Shown one piece after another: positions 47,573 through 58,700 of a stretch of DNA of 64,000 bases. Made by a program: the position numbers and the translations under genes. The notes below the pieces were generated by a model. It searched no databases and was not told the origin of the DNA. It was given only the letters and a program-made list of their open reading frames with translations. The DNA is from Pegea sp. RAD2-039 (lineage: Eukaryota; Chordata; Thaliacea; Salpida; Salpidae): assembly GCA_034620365.1 (NCBI GenBank), contig JAQGEQ010000244.1, positions 1 through 64,000 of the forward strand, written 5' to 3'. Position 1 is the stretch's first letter. Each line of letters opens with the position of its first letter.

Positions 47573-49332
47573 CTAGCAATGAAAAAATAATAATAATTAG
47601 AAGCATCAAAACTTTGAAAGTTGCATAAGCCTTCAAGTGTTTAAATATTTATATTACTGCTTAATAAGGCTTCATTGAAGTCAAAAAACATACATTAACC
47701 AGTCTAAAATAAACAATATTCTTTTACATATAATAGTAGTTGTTGAAAGTTCAACACTAAATATTAGTGAGCATTAAAACATGAAATAAGATTTAAAAAC
47801 ACAACAGTGTCAAACAAAACAGTTTTGAAATTCCAAAGTCCATGTTTTTGTAAATTTAAAGAAAAATCTTGAATTATTGTTGCTGGTTTATAATCAAGAA
47901 AATATATTTTCGAATTATAGAACATGACTTGTGTGATTAATTTTGCTTAGTTTTTACAAAGTCATTTAAAATGTTTCTGAAGTGATTTTGCAAGCAAAGT
48001 GTTGTGTAAAATATTATCATTTCTCTAAGCAACCATTGACAAGAGTTTAAACAAGAAGTTCAACAACAAAAATTGAATGCTATGGAAAAAGTTTAAAAAA
48101 GCATTTAGTTATTTCATTGTTTATATTTTTGAATCAACAGAAAAGAAGAAAGAAAGCAACAATAATCAAACACCAAATGAATAAATTGTTTTTTCTTCAA
48201 TAAGTTTTGTAATGAGGAAATATCGAACACATGTTTGTTAAAAACACTGACCACAATAATTATCAGCTCAAAGTTCAGCTCACAAAGTCTGAATTGAATT
48301 TTATAATGCTCTCAATAATTGGCAGCTAAGATAATGCGACAGTTTGTGACTTGATGAATAATTTTTAAAATGAAATTCTAATAATTCGGGTATTTGATAA
48401 ATGTTTTGGGGATTTTATGGTAAAACTAATGTGTCTATTGAAAAATTAAAAATGTTGTTATTAAAATATTTGAGCATAATTTTTTTAAGTTAGGTTAAAT
48501 ACTTGTTGTTGGATTTATCAAACTAATTTCTAACAAAAATTAAAATTTAAATCTGAATTTATAAATCCAGGTATTGAAGATTTTTACATCTAAAGACCTA
48601 CAAAATTTAGCTTCTGAAGTTTATAGTCAATTAAACTTTAATTAGATTTTTAGGTAATTAAAATTGAAATTAATAAAGATAATTTAAAAAGTTGTGTAAT
48701 CACTAATAACTTGTTTGTCAGTTATTGTATTCATTTAGGTTTAAGCTGAAATTTATTTTATTCTGAGACCACGATTTAAAAGGAAATACTAACAATTTTT
48801 AAGATAAGCTAAATCTTTCTGGATATCAACAGATTGGAGTAGAATATATGAATGAATTGTAAGAAAACCAATAAATCAATCATTGAAAAAGTCATACTGT
48901 AACCAGGACGCGAAGGTAGGTTAGCATGATCACAACACTAGGTAACTGTCATTAAATGATTACAATGTACATAGCATACTATGGTTTCGATCCATCGACT
49001 TCTGGGTTATGAGCCCAGCACGCTTCCGCTGCGCCACTCTGCTGAAAGCAAAATTTATACTAGCTGATTATAAAACTAGAACTATTTATAAAACTACTTT
49101 ACTTAAAATTATGTAGCTTCGGAACGAGAAACTTGAGTCGGCGACAAAATCAAAAGTCACATTTTCGGCGTCAATTTAAATATTGTTTTGGGGTTTTTTG
49201 AAAACTATTTCAGTTCATTGTTATGTAACTTTATAATTCTTACTAAGCCAGTAAACTATTTATCAATATTAGAGTTATCAATGAAATTAGTTTGAAGTTA
49301 TTATGATTAGTTATGATGAAATTTATCACTGC
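47573..49332. other. Presumed intron(s) of the receptor gene
   Basis: Lies between the receptor exon and the signal-peptide exon, both on the minus strand. It contains a SINE (48899-49048) and a short CpG-richer tract (49108-49172). No convincing exon for the N-terminal part of the lectin domain was found. Confidence 0.4.
48899..49048 (-). mobile_element. Dimeric SINE with initiator tRNA-Met head
   Basis: On the minus strand 49043-48972 is a 72-nt tRNA-iMet-like head: AGCAGAGTGGCGCAGCGG, an anticodon loop CTCATAA with CAT, then ATGGATCGAAACCAT. The acceptor stem has two mismatches and the T stem one, so it is not a working tRNA. The tail shares AATCATTTAATGACAGTTAC and CCTAGTGTTG with the 61-kb copy and ends in a degenerate second B box. 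It sits inside the presumed receptor intron. Confidence 0.75.
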
Positions 49333-49467
49333 TTAAATATTTTCAAAAATAATGACTTCATCACAATATTTAAGAGGAGTTTTAATGACCTCGATACAAA
49401 TGGCATCACTCAAGCCTTTTATTACAGTTGTTATTATTAAAAAAGTTATTAAGTTTAATATCCTCAT
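49333..49467 (-). CDS. Candidate signal-peptide exon (44 codons)
   Basis: On the minus strand ATG 49467 opens MRILNLITFLIITTVIKGLS, then DAICIEVIKTPLKYCDEVII and FENI before TAA. The first 20 or so residues are a typical signal peptide with likely cleavage near SDA, followed by two Cys. Strand and position, about 1.9 kb upstream of the receptor's last exon, suit a first exon. No strong 5' splice site is seen before the stop; GAG|GTCATT and GAA|GTCATT are weak candidates. It could alternatively be a small secreted peptide or chance. Confidence 0.35.
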   Translation of the reverse strand: MRILNLITFLIITTVIKGLSDAICIEVIKTPLKYCDEVIIFENI

Positions 49468-49679
49468 TAGTTTTTGTCTTCTAATAGAATGATGATGATA
49501 TACTAATCTGATAAATAGCATTATCAATAATAGCAAATATCAGATAAGCATAAGTTGTTTCAACTTTATCACGAACATTTTATACTAGAAACCCCTTTTC
49601 AAGTACTTGCATAAAAATTTATCGGTAGAATTTTAAAATAAGAAATGAAAATTAAGATCAGATGAAACCTTTCATCTTT

Positions 49680-49960
49680 TAAAGCAATTTCTACTTTGTC
49701 AATTAATTAATAGTCAGACTAAAGTTGACATCAACCAATTACTTGCAGTTTGACCCAATTTTAATACAATTTCTTTTATTAGACTTTAAATTAAAAATTT
49801 TGTAAAATATAATTGCATTTTTCTATCTAGTTTTTCAGTCAAAAGATGTCGCTAGTGCTGTTTGATTCTCATTTTTGATAAAATTATAAATGCTGTATCC
49901 TTAGATCTGTTAGACAAATAGTGTTATTCAATGACTTTGATCTTACAAAACATTCTATTA
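49680..49960 (-). repeat. D module, inverted copy
   Basis: The reverse complement shows GTCATTGAATAACACTATTT, CTAACAGATCTAAGGATAC and TTTTGACTGAAAAACTAGAT; one of the most diverged copies. Confidence 0.55.
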
Positions 49961-50236
49961 CTTTTTTCAATAACACTTGTATTGAGATTTGTAATTAAAA
50001 ATTAATAGTCGGTTACAAAAAATTGACTCAACTTAGTGATTTCAAACTTACAAATCATACCTTAAAAAATATCGAAAAATAGTTTTAATGAAAATTAGAA
50101 AAATCTCAAATAAGTTAATCAAAATTAGCAACAGCAATTTGTTTTTATCTTTTTTTTCGACACACAAAATTTTTCTTCTTATTATAAATAGTTAAAATTT
50201 ATGAAATGAATAATAATTTTCGAAAAATATATTTTT

Positions 50237-50355
50237 CTCCGCACAAATACTAGATGAAGGAACGTTTTTATAATGAAAAATATTCCTTAATTTCAGAAAC
50301 CATAAAAATTTGTTGTAAATTTTTGACATCGACTATATGTCGATAGATAAATCCA
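50237..50355 (+). repeat. Type I cassette
   Basis: L block CTCCGCACAAATACTAGATG; hairpin ATCGAC-TATAT-GTCGAT at 50328-50344; spacing 91 bp. Confidence 0.7.
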
Positions 50356-50819
50356 AATATAAGAATTAATTCGAATAAACTTTCAAATTTAAAACTGCTT
50401 GAATGTTTTGATCAAAAAATTAGATTTCGTGAATTATAATTTGTCATCAAAGATTTGTCGATCTTATAGTTTTTGAATTTTAAAGAAATTGTTATTTGTC
50501 ATTGTATTCAACAGGATGGTGATTTGAATTAATAAAAGTTACAAGAATTACTACCTAAAAATATTTTTTCTATTTGTTTTTTAGAGAAGATCAATAAAAT
50601 TAGTGGGTAGTAAAAAAGTCAATAAACAAATGAACTGTAAGTAGTGAGTTTAATAAAACTTTATTTCTAGTTGATATTACTTTTTCTATTTTTATATCAT
50701 TTCAAATTATCCAGCAATTCATGAAAAATGAATTTGAAAATATTTGTTAAAATCTGACAAACTGAATTGAATTTTAATCATAATTTTGAAATTTGAATTT
50801 AGTTAAAACTTATTTCATT

Positions 50820-51005
50820 AATCAATAACACTTCAATTTATAGTGACGTAATCGAACAAGTTGATTTTGATCAAAAAATTAAAAGGTTATACTGTTATTG
50901 TTGGATGACTAACACAGTAAGAATATTAAAACTGAAAATGAATTTTTGTTTTGTCAATTTAAGCAAAAACTTTTAACTACAACTTTCTTATTCCCAAAAT
51001 TGTAA
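50820..51005 (+). pseudogene. Coding relic (DVIEQVDFDQ frame), open copy
   Basis: NTSIYSDVIEQVDFDQKIKR, LYCYCWMTNTVRILKLKMNF, CFVNLSKNF to TAA. The same frame survives in 11575-11740 with one TAG. The acidic DVIEQVDFD part loosely resembles DVITEEQFDDASFD of the R1 relic. Confidence 0.4.
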
Positions 51006-51699
51006 ACTCAGGCTAATTTTGAAAATTTGATACAACAAATTGCAGGATTTAAAAAAAAAGAGTTAAGTTTACTGCAGTTATTGATTATTTGGATATTTAT
51101 TATCAGCTATATTTTAAAGGTTGATTTTAATTGTTTTCTACTAATAATTTTTGAAAATTATAATATATTCAGTATCATTCTCAATTTAATTTTTTTTTCT
51201 TTTGAATTTATCTATCTAACAAAAATATTGTTTAAAAAAGTGATGGAAAAATGTTTGAAACTTTACTTTCTAACTTTAAAAATTCTATATATATATACTT
51301 CATTTTGTAGATATTGTAGCAAAAGTACAAATTTGAAAAAAAAATTAATGTTTGGTTACATAAAGAAATTCAGTACATAAAAAATGCAAATTTGAAACTA
51401 AAATAATTATTTAAATAAAAAATCGTCTTAAACAGTTTTCCACTCATATTTATTTTCGCTTGATAACAGTTTTTTTCTTTAATTTTACTGTCATTAAAAA
51501 TATAACTATGAACTCATCTTTTTAAAAACATTCATTGTTTATTTTCTAAATTAAGTAGTTTTAAGAAAATATTAAACTTCACTTCATAAAATATATTAAA
51601 TTTAAGCAAAATTATTTATTTTGTGTAAGTAAAATTGTGTCTATACAAAATCATAAAAAGCTAATTAAAGATATTTGAGTTTTAATTTTTATAGTCGAA

Positions 51700-51766
51700 A
51701 AAGTTTACGCTAGACGTCGCTAATGATGAATCAAGTTAAAACCCTTGCATTGCTTCAGGCTATGTT
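51700..51766 (-). repeat. A-core repeat, copy 8, truncated
   Basis: Core present; the ACTTACAAAAACA part is missing, replaced by sequence starting TTTATATTGAAAAC. Confidence 0.6.
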
Positions 51767-51963
51767 TATATTGAAAACAAAACTATTGTAACAGTCTAAG
51801 TTTTAACAAATCATTAAACAGTTTAAAACTAAAATGTATTATGTACTAAGGAAGAAGGAAATAGTTTCTCTGTAAGATTGATAGAAAATTAAATAAAAAT
51901 CGTCTTATAGCTTAAAAAATATCAAACTTGTAAAGAAAAATAAAACTTTAAAAAACTCTTTTT

Positions 51964-52085
51964 TCCTGACAAATACTAGATGAAAAGATTTTGATATACC
52001 TGGAAATTTTCCTTACCTTTTAATTTAATACTTCCAATAAGGACTTAATTTTTGATATGGACCATTTGTCGATAGAATAATCCGA
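51964..52085 (+). repeat. Type I cassette
   Basis: L block TCCTGACAAATACTAGATGA; hairpin with one changed base (ATGGAC) at 52057-52073; spacing 93 bp. Confidence 0.65.
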
Positions 52086-52711
52086 CAAGTACAACTAACA
52101 GTTAACAGTAAACTTTTAAATTAAAAACTGCTTATATGTTTTATTTAATAATATTAATTGGCGTGATTACTAATTTGACTTCAAATATTTGTGGAACTTC
52201 TAGTTTTTGAAAGGTCTAAACACTAGGATAGTGATTTCTTTTAAAAAAACTTATGATGGTTTTTCTTTGATTATTCTTTTGAGAAAATCTTTTTGGTAAC
52301 CAAGTAGACAAACAACAAGGTTACTACAAACAAGCTATAGAGAACTATTAACTTTTTTTTAAATACAATAACAATTCGTATTTTTTTTATTTTATAAAGT
52401 ATACTGCAACTCATGAAAAATAACTTCAAATTATTACTTAAATAAATTTAAACAACAGAAAAACCACTAAATATAAGCATTATTTACAGAATATTAACAG
52501 ATTACCTGGTCTCTCCACTACTCCTTTATATTTCAAATAAATCAATATCTAAACTAATGGATACAATATCATGTATAAATATCAACGAGTAAAGTCATTG
52601 AAATTTTTTCCCATAAAGAATATTTAAAATTAGGTTTAGTTATAAGAAACTAAACTCTTGTTGCTTAAAATAAATTATTTTTATAAGGAAAATTGTATTT
52701 TGAAAAGTAAG

Positions 52712-52835
52712 TTTTGTCCAGACAAATACTAGATTGAAGGAAATTAATAAATCTAAACAAGTATAAATAGCCAATTAGTTTTTCATTAGTTAAAAGAGTA
52801 ATTACAATTTGAAATCGACATCTTGTCGATGGCCA
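52712..52835 (+). repeat. Type II cassette
   Basis: L block TTGTCCAGACAAATACTAGA; hairpin ATCGAC-ATCTT-GTCGAT at 52814-52830; spacing 102 bp. Confidence 0.65.
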
Positions 52836-52889
52836 AAAATCAAACTAGTTATAAATAGTTAATAACCTCTTTATAAAAATATTTTGAAC

Positions 52890-53920
52890 ATCTGAGTAAA
52901 TGCATTATCAAATAAAATTTCCAAGTTATCTTTTTTTAGCTTTTTTTTGTAAAGGATTTTTTGCATTGTTTAATGAATTTCACTATGAATTTTAATAACT
53001 TTTCGCTTTAAAGATTTTCTAATATTTATTATCAGATTTACTATAAATATATACAAATATTTAGCTTATATATATGATTTATATCTTTAGTAAAAAAAAC
53101 AATTAAAAATACAATTTTTAGTTGTAATCCTAACCTCATGTACTCATACAATTAACTTTAAATAAAAAGTTTTTATAATAGTTATAGTTTTAAAAAATCA
53201 TTAAACAGTTTATAACTAGAATTTATTATCTACTAAGAAGAAGGAAATACTTTCTCTGTAAGATTGATAGTAAAAAAAATTAAAAATCTTTCGAATATAA
53301 AAGTTTTCAATTAATTTGATTATTATTGTAGATATATTTTAAAGGTTGATTTTAAATATTTTGTATTAATTATTTCTAAAAATAATTCATATAATAATTA
53401 TTAATGTCAATTTAAAGTTTTTTTCATCTGATTTTATAGGAACAAAACAAAATTGTAAAGTAAAATATTTATTTAAGTAAAAAATCAATTTAAACAGTTT
53501 TCCACTCATTGTTATTTTCGCTTGACAACAAATTTAATTTAATTTTACTGTCTTTAAAAATATAACTTTCAACTCATCTTTTCAATATTATTCATTGTTT
53601 ATTTTCTAAATTAAGTAGCTTTAGAAAAATATTGAATTCTACTTCATAAAATATATTAAATTAAAGCAAAATTGATTGTTTTGGGTAAGTAAAAATATTT
53701 TTATAAAAATCATAAAAATCTAATTAATGATTTTTGAGTTTTATGTTTCTATAGTCGAAAAAGTTGACGCTGGACGTCGCTGAAGATAAACAATTTTGAA
53801 ATCCTTGTATTGCTTTAGGCTATGTTCTTGTAAATGATATTTGATAAATTGAATTTTAAGGCTTACTTTCAAACTTTGTTGAAATTATGAATATTTAGGT
53901 TTATATTCAAAACAAAACTA
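52890..53920 (+). repeat. Module R2, copy 2
   Basis: Direct partner of 39670-40680. Confidence 0.75.
53762..53855 (-). repeat. A-core repeat, copy 9
   Basis: Core on the minus strand is GACGTCCAGCGTC (one change). Confidence 0.65.
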
Positions 53921-54434
53921 TTTTAACTAGTAACTTTCAAACTTTGTATAAATAAACTTTGTATAAAAGCAAAGCACAACTTTTAAAACAACTTTATTTT
54001 TACATCTGCTATATTATGATATTTAATTTAAGATAGTTTAATAATATCCATACAAAATAGTGTTTTAGTTTTCAGCCAAAGTAAATAATTAAATACAATA
54101 ACATTTCAAACAATTCTTTCTAAAACACTTTGAAAATTATTGGCTAACAAATTTATCTTTAAATAAAAAGATTTTTTCTTTATTTTTAAAATAAAAACTA
54201 CAATAATTAACTATTCACATTTCTTAATTGTTTTTATTTAGTTTGAAGTCCTTTAAAAAAACATTTTCTTAATCAAGTTTTCATTGTTTTTTGATTTGTT
54301 GTTATAACTAATTACAAAATCCTATTCTATCCTTCTGTCAAAATATAGGTTTCCAGCGATTATACAACTATTCTGAACTTTACGCATTTTTCAAATATAA
54401 GTTTATTAACCAGATAAATTTAAATAATTTTGTT

Positions 54435-54556
54435 GGTCATTGACAAGTTGTCAATTTCAAATATGAGATTTTGGATCAGCATGCAAGCATACAAATATCA
54501 AATCATAATTCTTTATGTTTATTAATTTCTTTCGATCTAGTATTTGTCCGGACAAA
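54435..54556 (-). repeat. Type II cassette, changed hairpin
   Basis: Hairpin bases changed in both arms to TTGAC-AAGTT-GTCAA at 54440-54454, so pairing is kept by compensating changes; L block CTAGTATTTGTCCGGACAAA from 54537; spacing about 100 bp. Confidence 0.6.
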
Positions 54557-54789
54557 ACTGACTTTCTAAATTTCAATTTTTTGTATAAGCTTGAAATATT
54601 TTGAACAACGAAAACATGTTTTCAATTAAAAACCATTGTAAATTATGATTTTACTATTTAGTATTTATCAATTTTTCTAAAATCATTTTCATAACTAAGT
54701 TTTAAGAGATTTCTTATAACTGAAATTAATTAAAATTATTTTTGATATGAAAAAATTAAATGATTTTAAATGAAACTGTTTCTTTAAAT

Positions 54790-55240
54790 GTAAATACAGT
54801 TTTTTGTAAGCTCAAGATTCATGACAAAAACTATATGTCTACAGATCTTAGCACAAAACATTAAATCTATAAGATTTAAAGAATCAAACGTGAAAGTGAA
54901 ACAGAGACATCTTGTGACTGAAAAAAGTAAGGAGAAAAAGGTTATTTATAGATTCAAGTTTCACCAGCATACAAAAGCGCACTGCAAAGAATGGCTCTAT
55001 AGATGGAGAAGTCAAAAGGAAATTGCAGAATTGTATATAAAATTTAGTTTCTTTTGAATTTACCAAAAAAAAAACATCGTTTTTGTTTTCAGTTTACTAA
55101 TATTGATTTAGATAGAAAATTTGTGACTGAAAAAAGAAAGAAAAAAGTATTTGTAGGTCGAAGTTTCTAACAAAAGCCCTTTAGATGTAAAATGAATCAA
55201 ATGGAATTTGTAAGATTGTGAAAGAATATAGTTTTTTTAA
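54790..55240. repeat. Diverged D/R3-start fragment
   Basis: Contains CATCTTGTGACTGAAAAAAG twice within 250 bp (54909 and, shortened, 55120). The 78-codon frame across it is not conserved in other copies. Confidence 0.45.
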
Positions 55241-55780
55241 ATATACAAGAAATAGAATAATTTTTCTGATATCAAAAAAGGAGGTTTTGATTTTAATAAA
55301 TTTATTTTTGTCTATTTCTTCTTCAAAAATATTATTTTAATTTTAAGTTATTCAAATAAACCAAATCAAACTTTAGTGATTTCGAATTAGTTTATTAAAA
55401 AACATTAGATAAATTATTAATCTATAAAATTATTTTAAATTTTTAAAGGTTTATAGTACTTTTCAAAATATTAAAGTAAATATTTTGTAGTGACATCTCA
55501 TGAATAAATAGTAAAAAAAACTACTAAATCTTTTTCAACCTTTCAAATTTTCTGTTTACTAATATATATTTAGAATAAAACTTAAAAATTTATGATTCGT
55601 TTGATTAATCAGTTTAAGTCAAGATTAAAAGACTGAAATATTCTTAGAAAAATTGTTAGTTAGTTGCGATCTCGTTGTAAATGATTTCTTCAATAAAAGC
55701 ATTTTTAATGTTTGTATTAATATAATGAGTTTAAATGTTTAATAGGTTGTTTAATGATGTATATAAAATTATGAAAATAC
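55241..55780. other. Unassigned AT-rich stretch
   Basis: No gene or clear repeat copy seen. Confidence 0.35.
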
Positions 55781-56460
55781 TATTATAAAGACATCTTGTG
55801 AAGGAAATAAAATAAAAAATATATTTTTAAATTCTCTTAATATTAAGTTTCTTCATGAATCACTTAATAATTTAAAAGAATGAAAAATAAAAATTTTAAT
55901 TAAAAATTAAAAAAAATAATAATTTGATGACCCATTACTGCTAGTTTTTTCTAAGTATATTTATTTTTTATTTTGTTACCCATTAATTTCGTTGATATTC
56001 TTTAGAAAGCAAAATAAAAATATTCTTTGGTTGAAATCATTGTTTGTTTTTGTAAATCGAATCAGTATCCACATTAATTACGACGACAAACAATAATTTT
56101 TAAAGTATTGAAAAGTAGAATATAAATCGATATTTGATGACAAATTGATATTCTATAAAAGCGATGTAATTTTAATAATTCAAACATCCAAGCAGTTTTA
56201 ATTTTGAAAGTTCGTTTGATTTGGTTGGTTTTAATTTTCGGATTATTCTATCGACGAAAAGTTGATATCAAAAATTTCCATTTGTAAAATGCATAATGAC
56301 ATCTTAGGATTATTTTTTATTATAAAAACTTCTCTTCATCTAGTATTTGTCCGGAAAAAATATATTTTTCAAAATTTATTTCTCATTTCAAAAATTTGAA
56401 TTACTTATAATCATGAGAATAACTTTACAACTCTTGACAACAAAAAATTATCATTACAAG
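55780..56460 (+). repeat. R3-type module, left part
   Basis: Landmarks CATCTTGTGAAGG, TTCATGAATCACTTAATAAT, TTTTGTTACCCATTAATTTC and a type I cassette, as at 13850-14500 but more diverged. Confidence 0.55.
56242..56356 (-). repeat. Type I cassette
   Basis: Hairpin ATCGAC-GAAAA-GTTGAT at 56250-56266 (one G-T pair); L block CTAGTATTTGTCCGGA at 56340-56355; spacing 90 bp, the shortest seen. Confidence 0.65.
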
Positions 56461-56664
56461 TAATCATTGTAAGTTTTTGTAAATCAAATCAATATCCCGT
56501 TCATTACAAGACAAAATAAAATTTCTTTAAAGTTTCAAAACCATAATATTGACAAATATTTGATGTCAAATTGAAAATCACGTCAAGTAATTTGATCAAA
56601 TGAAACTTTTTAGAAAATTTAAATTCAAAAAATTTTCTGTTATTTTTTAGTTGTAATTATTGGA

Positions 56665-56781
56665 TTAATTTATCGACAAATGGCCGATTTCAAAAATATT
56701 AAGTTGATCGAAGCTATTACACCAAGAACTAAGAATATTTATTCTTACAAAAATATCTTTTCATCTAGTATTTATCAGGAG
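56665..56781 (-). repeat. Type I cassette
   Basis: Hairpin ATCGAC-AAATG-GCCGAT at 56672-56688; L block CTAGTATTTATCAGGA at 56765-56780; spacing 92 bp. Confidence 0.65.
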
Positions 56782-57390
56782 AAAAACTTGTTTATCAGTT
56801 TCTGATAAGACTGATAAAAATATTTAAAAAGATTGTACTTGAATCTTAAAGTCACTTAGCAACAATATTTTACTAGTATATAAAAAGATACAACAATTAT
56901 AATCTCTTAAAATATGATAAAAAACTTATAAAGATACGTCTTGTGACTGAAAAAAAAATTTATAATAATAATTTAATAATTTTAAATTCTATTAAGATTA
57001 AATTTTTTCATGAATTGCTGAATAATTTGAAATGAGAGAAAAACAAAAATTATAAGAATAAAATTTAAAAAAAATTTTTTCTCTCTCACTATTGCTAAAG
57101 TTAACTATATTTATTTATTGACTATCTTGCTACCCACTAAATTCAATCAAATCCTATAAAAAACAATAAAAACAAATTCTTAGGTAGTAATCATCGTAAG
57201 TTTTTGTAAATCAAATCACTTTTCTATTGATTACAACGACAAATAATATTTTCTACAAAATTTCAATACTAGAAATGGGACAAATATTTGACGTCAAATT
57301 GCAATTCAGTCCATCTAATTTCTTTCATTGATAAATTCAAGCAGCTTTCATCTTAAAAGTTTGTTTGTACTTCTTAGTACTAATTTTCCA

Positions 57391-57511
57391 ATTAATTTAT
57401 TGACACATGGTCGATATCAAAAATATGTTTAAAAAAAATATCCTAATAGACTGAAGAATGACTAACGTTCTTCATTATTAAAACTTCATTTAATCTAGTG
57501 TTTGTCCGGAG
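57391..57511 (-). repeat. Type I cassette
   Basis: Hairpin ATTGAC-ACATG-GTCGAT at 57399-57415; L block CTAGTGTTTGTCCGGA at 57495-57510; spacing 95 bp. Confidence 0.7.
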
Positions 57512-57828
57512 AAAAAATATTTTTCAAAAATTAAAATTCATTTCATAAATTTTTTAATCATAATCATAAGATTAATTTTTTTTGTTTCCGATAAAATTAA
57601 AAACACATGTTTCTATTAATTAATTACAAAAATAATATATTATTATGTATTATGTAGAAAAATATTTTAAGCTATTTCATCATATCTAATAAAAAGTGTA
57701 ACATTCTAATATCGTAAACAATAAAATTAATTATTTTGTCAAGAATTTTATATAGAAATCAAAATTTGCATAAATATTTTTTCACATCAGGTTAGTAATA
57801 ATGCTGACTATTTGAAATACCTTTTCAG

Positions 57829-57956
57829 CTAAATTAAGAGATTTTTTCAAAAAATTCGGCCATTTTAACGACTGCTTTATAAGACAAAATCCAAGAAAAA
57901 AACGTTCTTCAGGTTTCGGTATAATGTTATTTGCTGAGCCTGATTCTGTTAAAAAA
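57829..57956 (+). pseudogene. RRM exon copy, open and with both splice sites
   Basis: Between ACCTTTTCAG and GTAATT lie exactly 128 nt. They read KLRDFFKKFGHFNDCFIRQN, PRKKRSSGFGIMLF, AEPDSVKK. RKKRSSGFG resembles the TKRSRGFGF signature of the hnRNP A/B-Musashi group more closely than the 32-kb copy does. Upstream, SNNADYLKYL runs into the splice site without an RNP2-like strand, so the partner exon is missing. Confidence 0.7.
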
Positions 57957-58227
57957 GTAATTATGTTTGTTTGAAAAAGTTGATATGAGTTACTTTAAAA
58001 AATATTTTTATAGATAATTGGAAACAATTTGATTAAAAATCGTTTTAATTGTTCTACTTTAGAGGTGTTTCTACTAATATTAATCATACGAATTATTTGA
58101 AAATTTATTATCAAAAAGTAAGAAAAAGTAAATTTAATATAGAATTATTGTCCAAAAAAAGCAGCTTTCTAACAGTATAAAATAAAAAGAAAACTTTTAA
58201 TTGAAAATTAAAATTCTGAAATGATTT

Positions 58228-58350
58228 TTGTCCGGACAAACTCTAGATCAAAAGAAATTGTTAAACCGAAGATTTAATACTGAGTTTTAAATTCTAATAT
58301 TTTTACTTTTCTAAAAACATTTTGAAATCGACAAATTGTCGATAATCTAA
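58228..58350 (+). repeat. Type II cassette
   Basis: L block TTGTCCGGACAAACTCTAGA; hairpin ATCGAC-AAATT-GTCGAT at 58327-58343; spacing 99 bp. Confidence 0.7.
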
Positions 58351-58700
58351 TATTTATTTTGAAGTTAATGAGTAATCTCATTGATTAAAATCTTCTAGAA
58401 AGTCAAACCACATTTACTTCATTATAAAATAGATTAAAAAGGTTTTAATCAAACACTTTCAAAGAGCAAGTAAACAACTTTTTTGAAAATTGAACGAAAA
58501 TATATAATTCTAATTCAAACCTATTATCCGACATCAGCAAATCGATAACCGCTGAATTGAAAAAATTTAAATCTGAAAATGGCAACAATGCTACCAAAAT
58601 CAACGAGAAATTTTCTAACTTGTCTAAATCAGTAAATGAATGTCTTTACAAACAAACTTATCACCTCATTAACATTATTAATTAGTGGTTTTTTAATAGA

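Larger units (their letters stand above)
50020..51770 (-). repeat. Module R5, inverted copy 2
   Basis: Reverse-complement partner of 10760-12490. A 117-codon hydrophobic plus-strand frame inside (51027-51380) is an AT-composition artefact without counterpart in the other copy. Confidence 0.65.
56840..58700 (+). repeat. Module R3, copy 2
   Basis: Direct partner of 13780-15600, with all landmarks in the same order and TTTGACGTCAAA at 57288. Confidence 0.75.

Noticed and set aside
48972..49043. A functional initiator tRNA-Met gene
   Set aside because: Two acceptor-stem mismatches and one T-stem mismatch, plus a SINE tail shared with the 61-kb copy.
51027..51380. 117-codon hydrophobic frame as a membrane protein
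   Set aside because: It lies inside module R5, has no counterpart in the inverted copy at 10760-12490, and is dominated by AT-driven Ile, Leu, Phe and Lys.
54821..55057. 78-codon frame as a gene
   Set aside because: It overlaps the D/R3 landmark CTTGTGACTGAAAA, and the frame is not kept in other copies.
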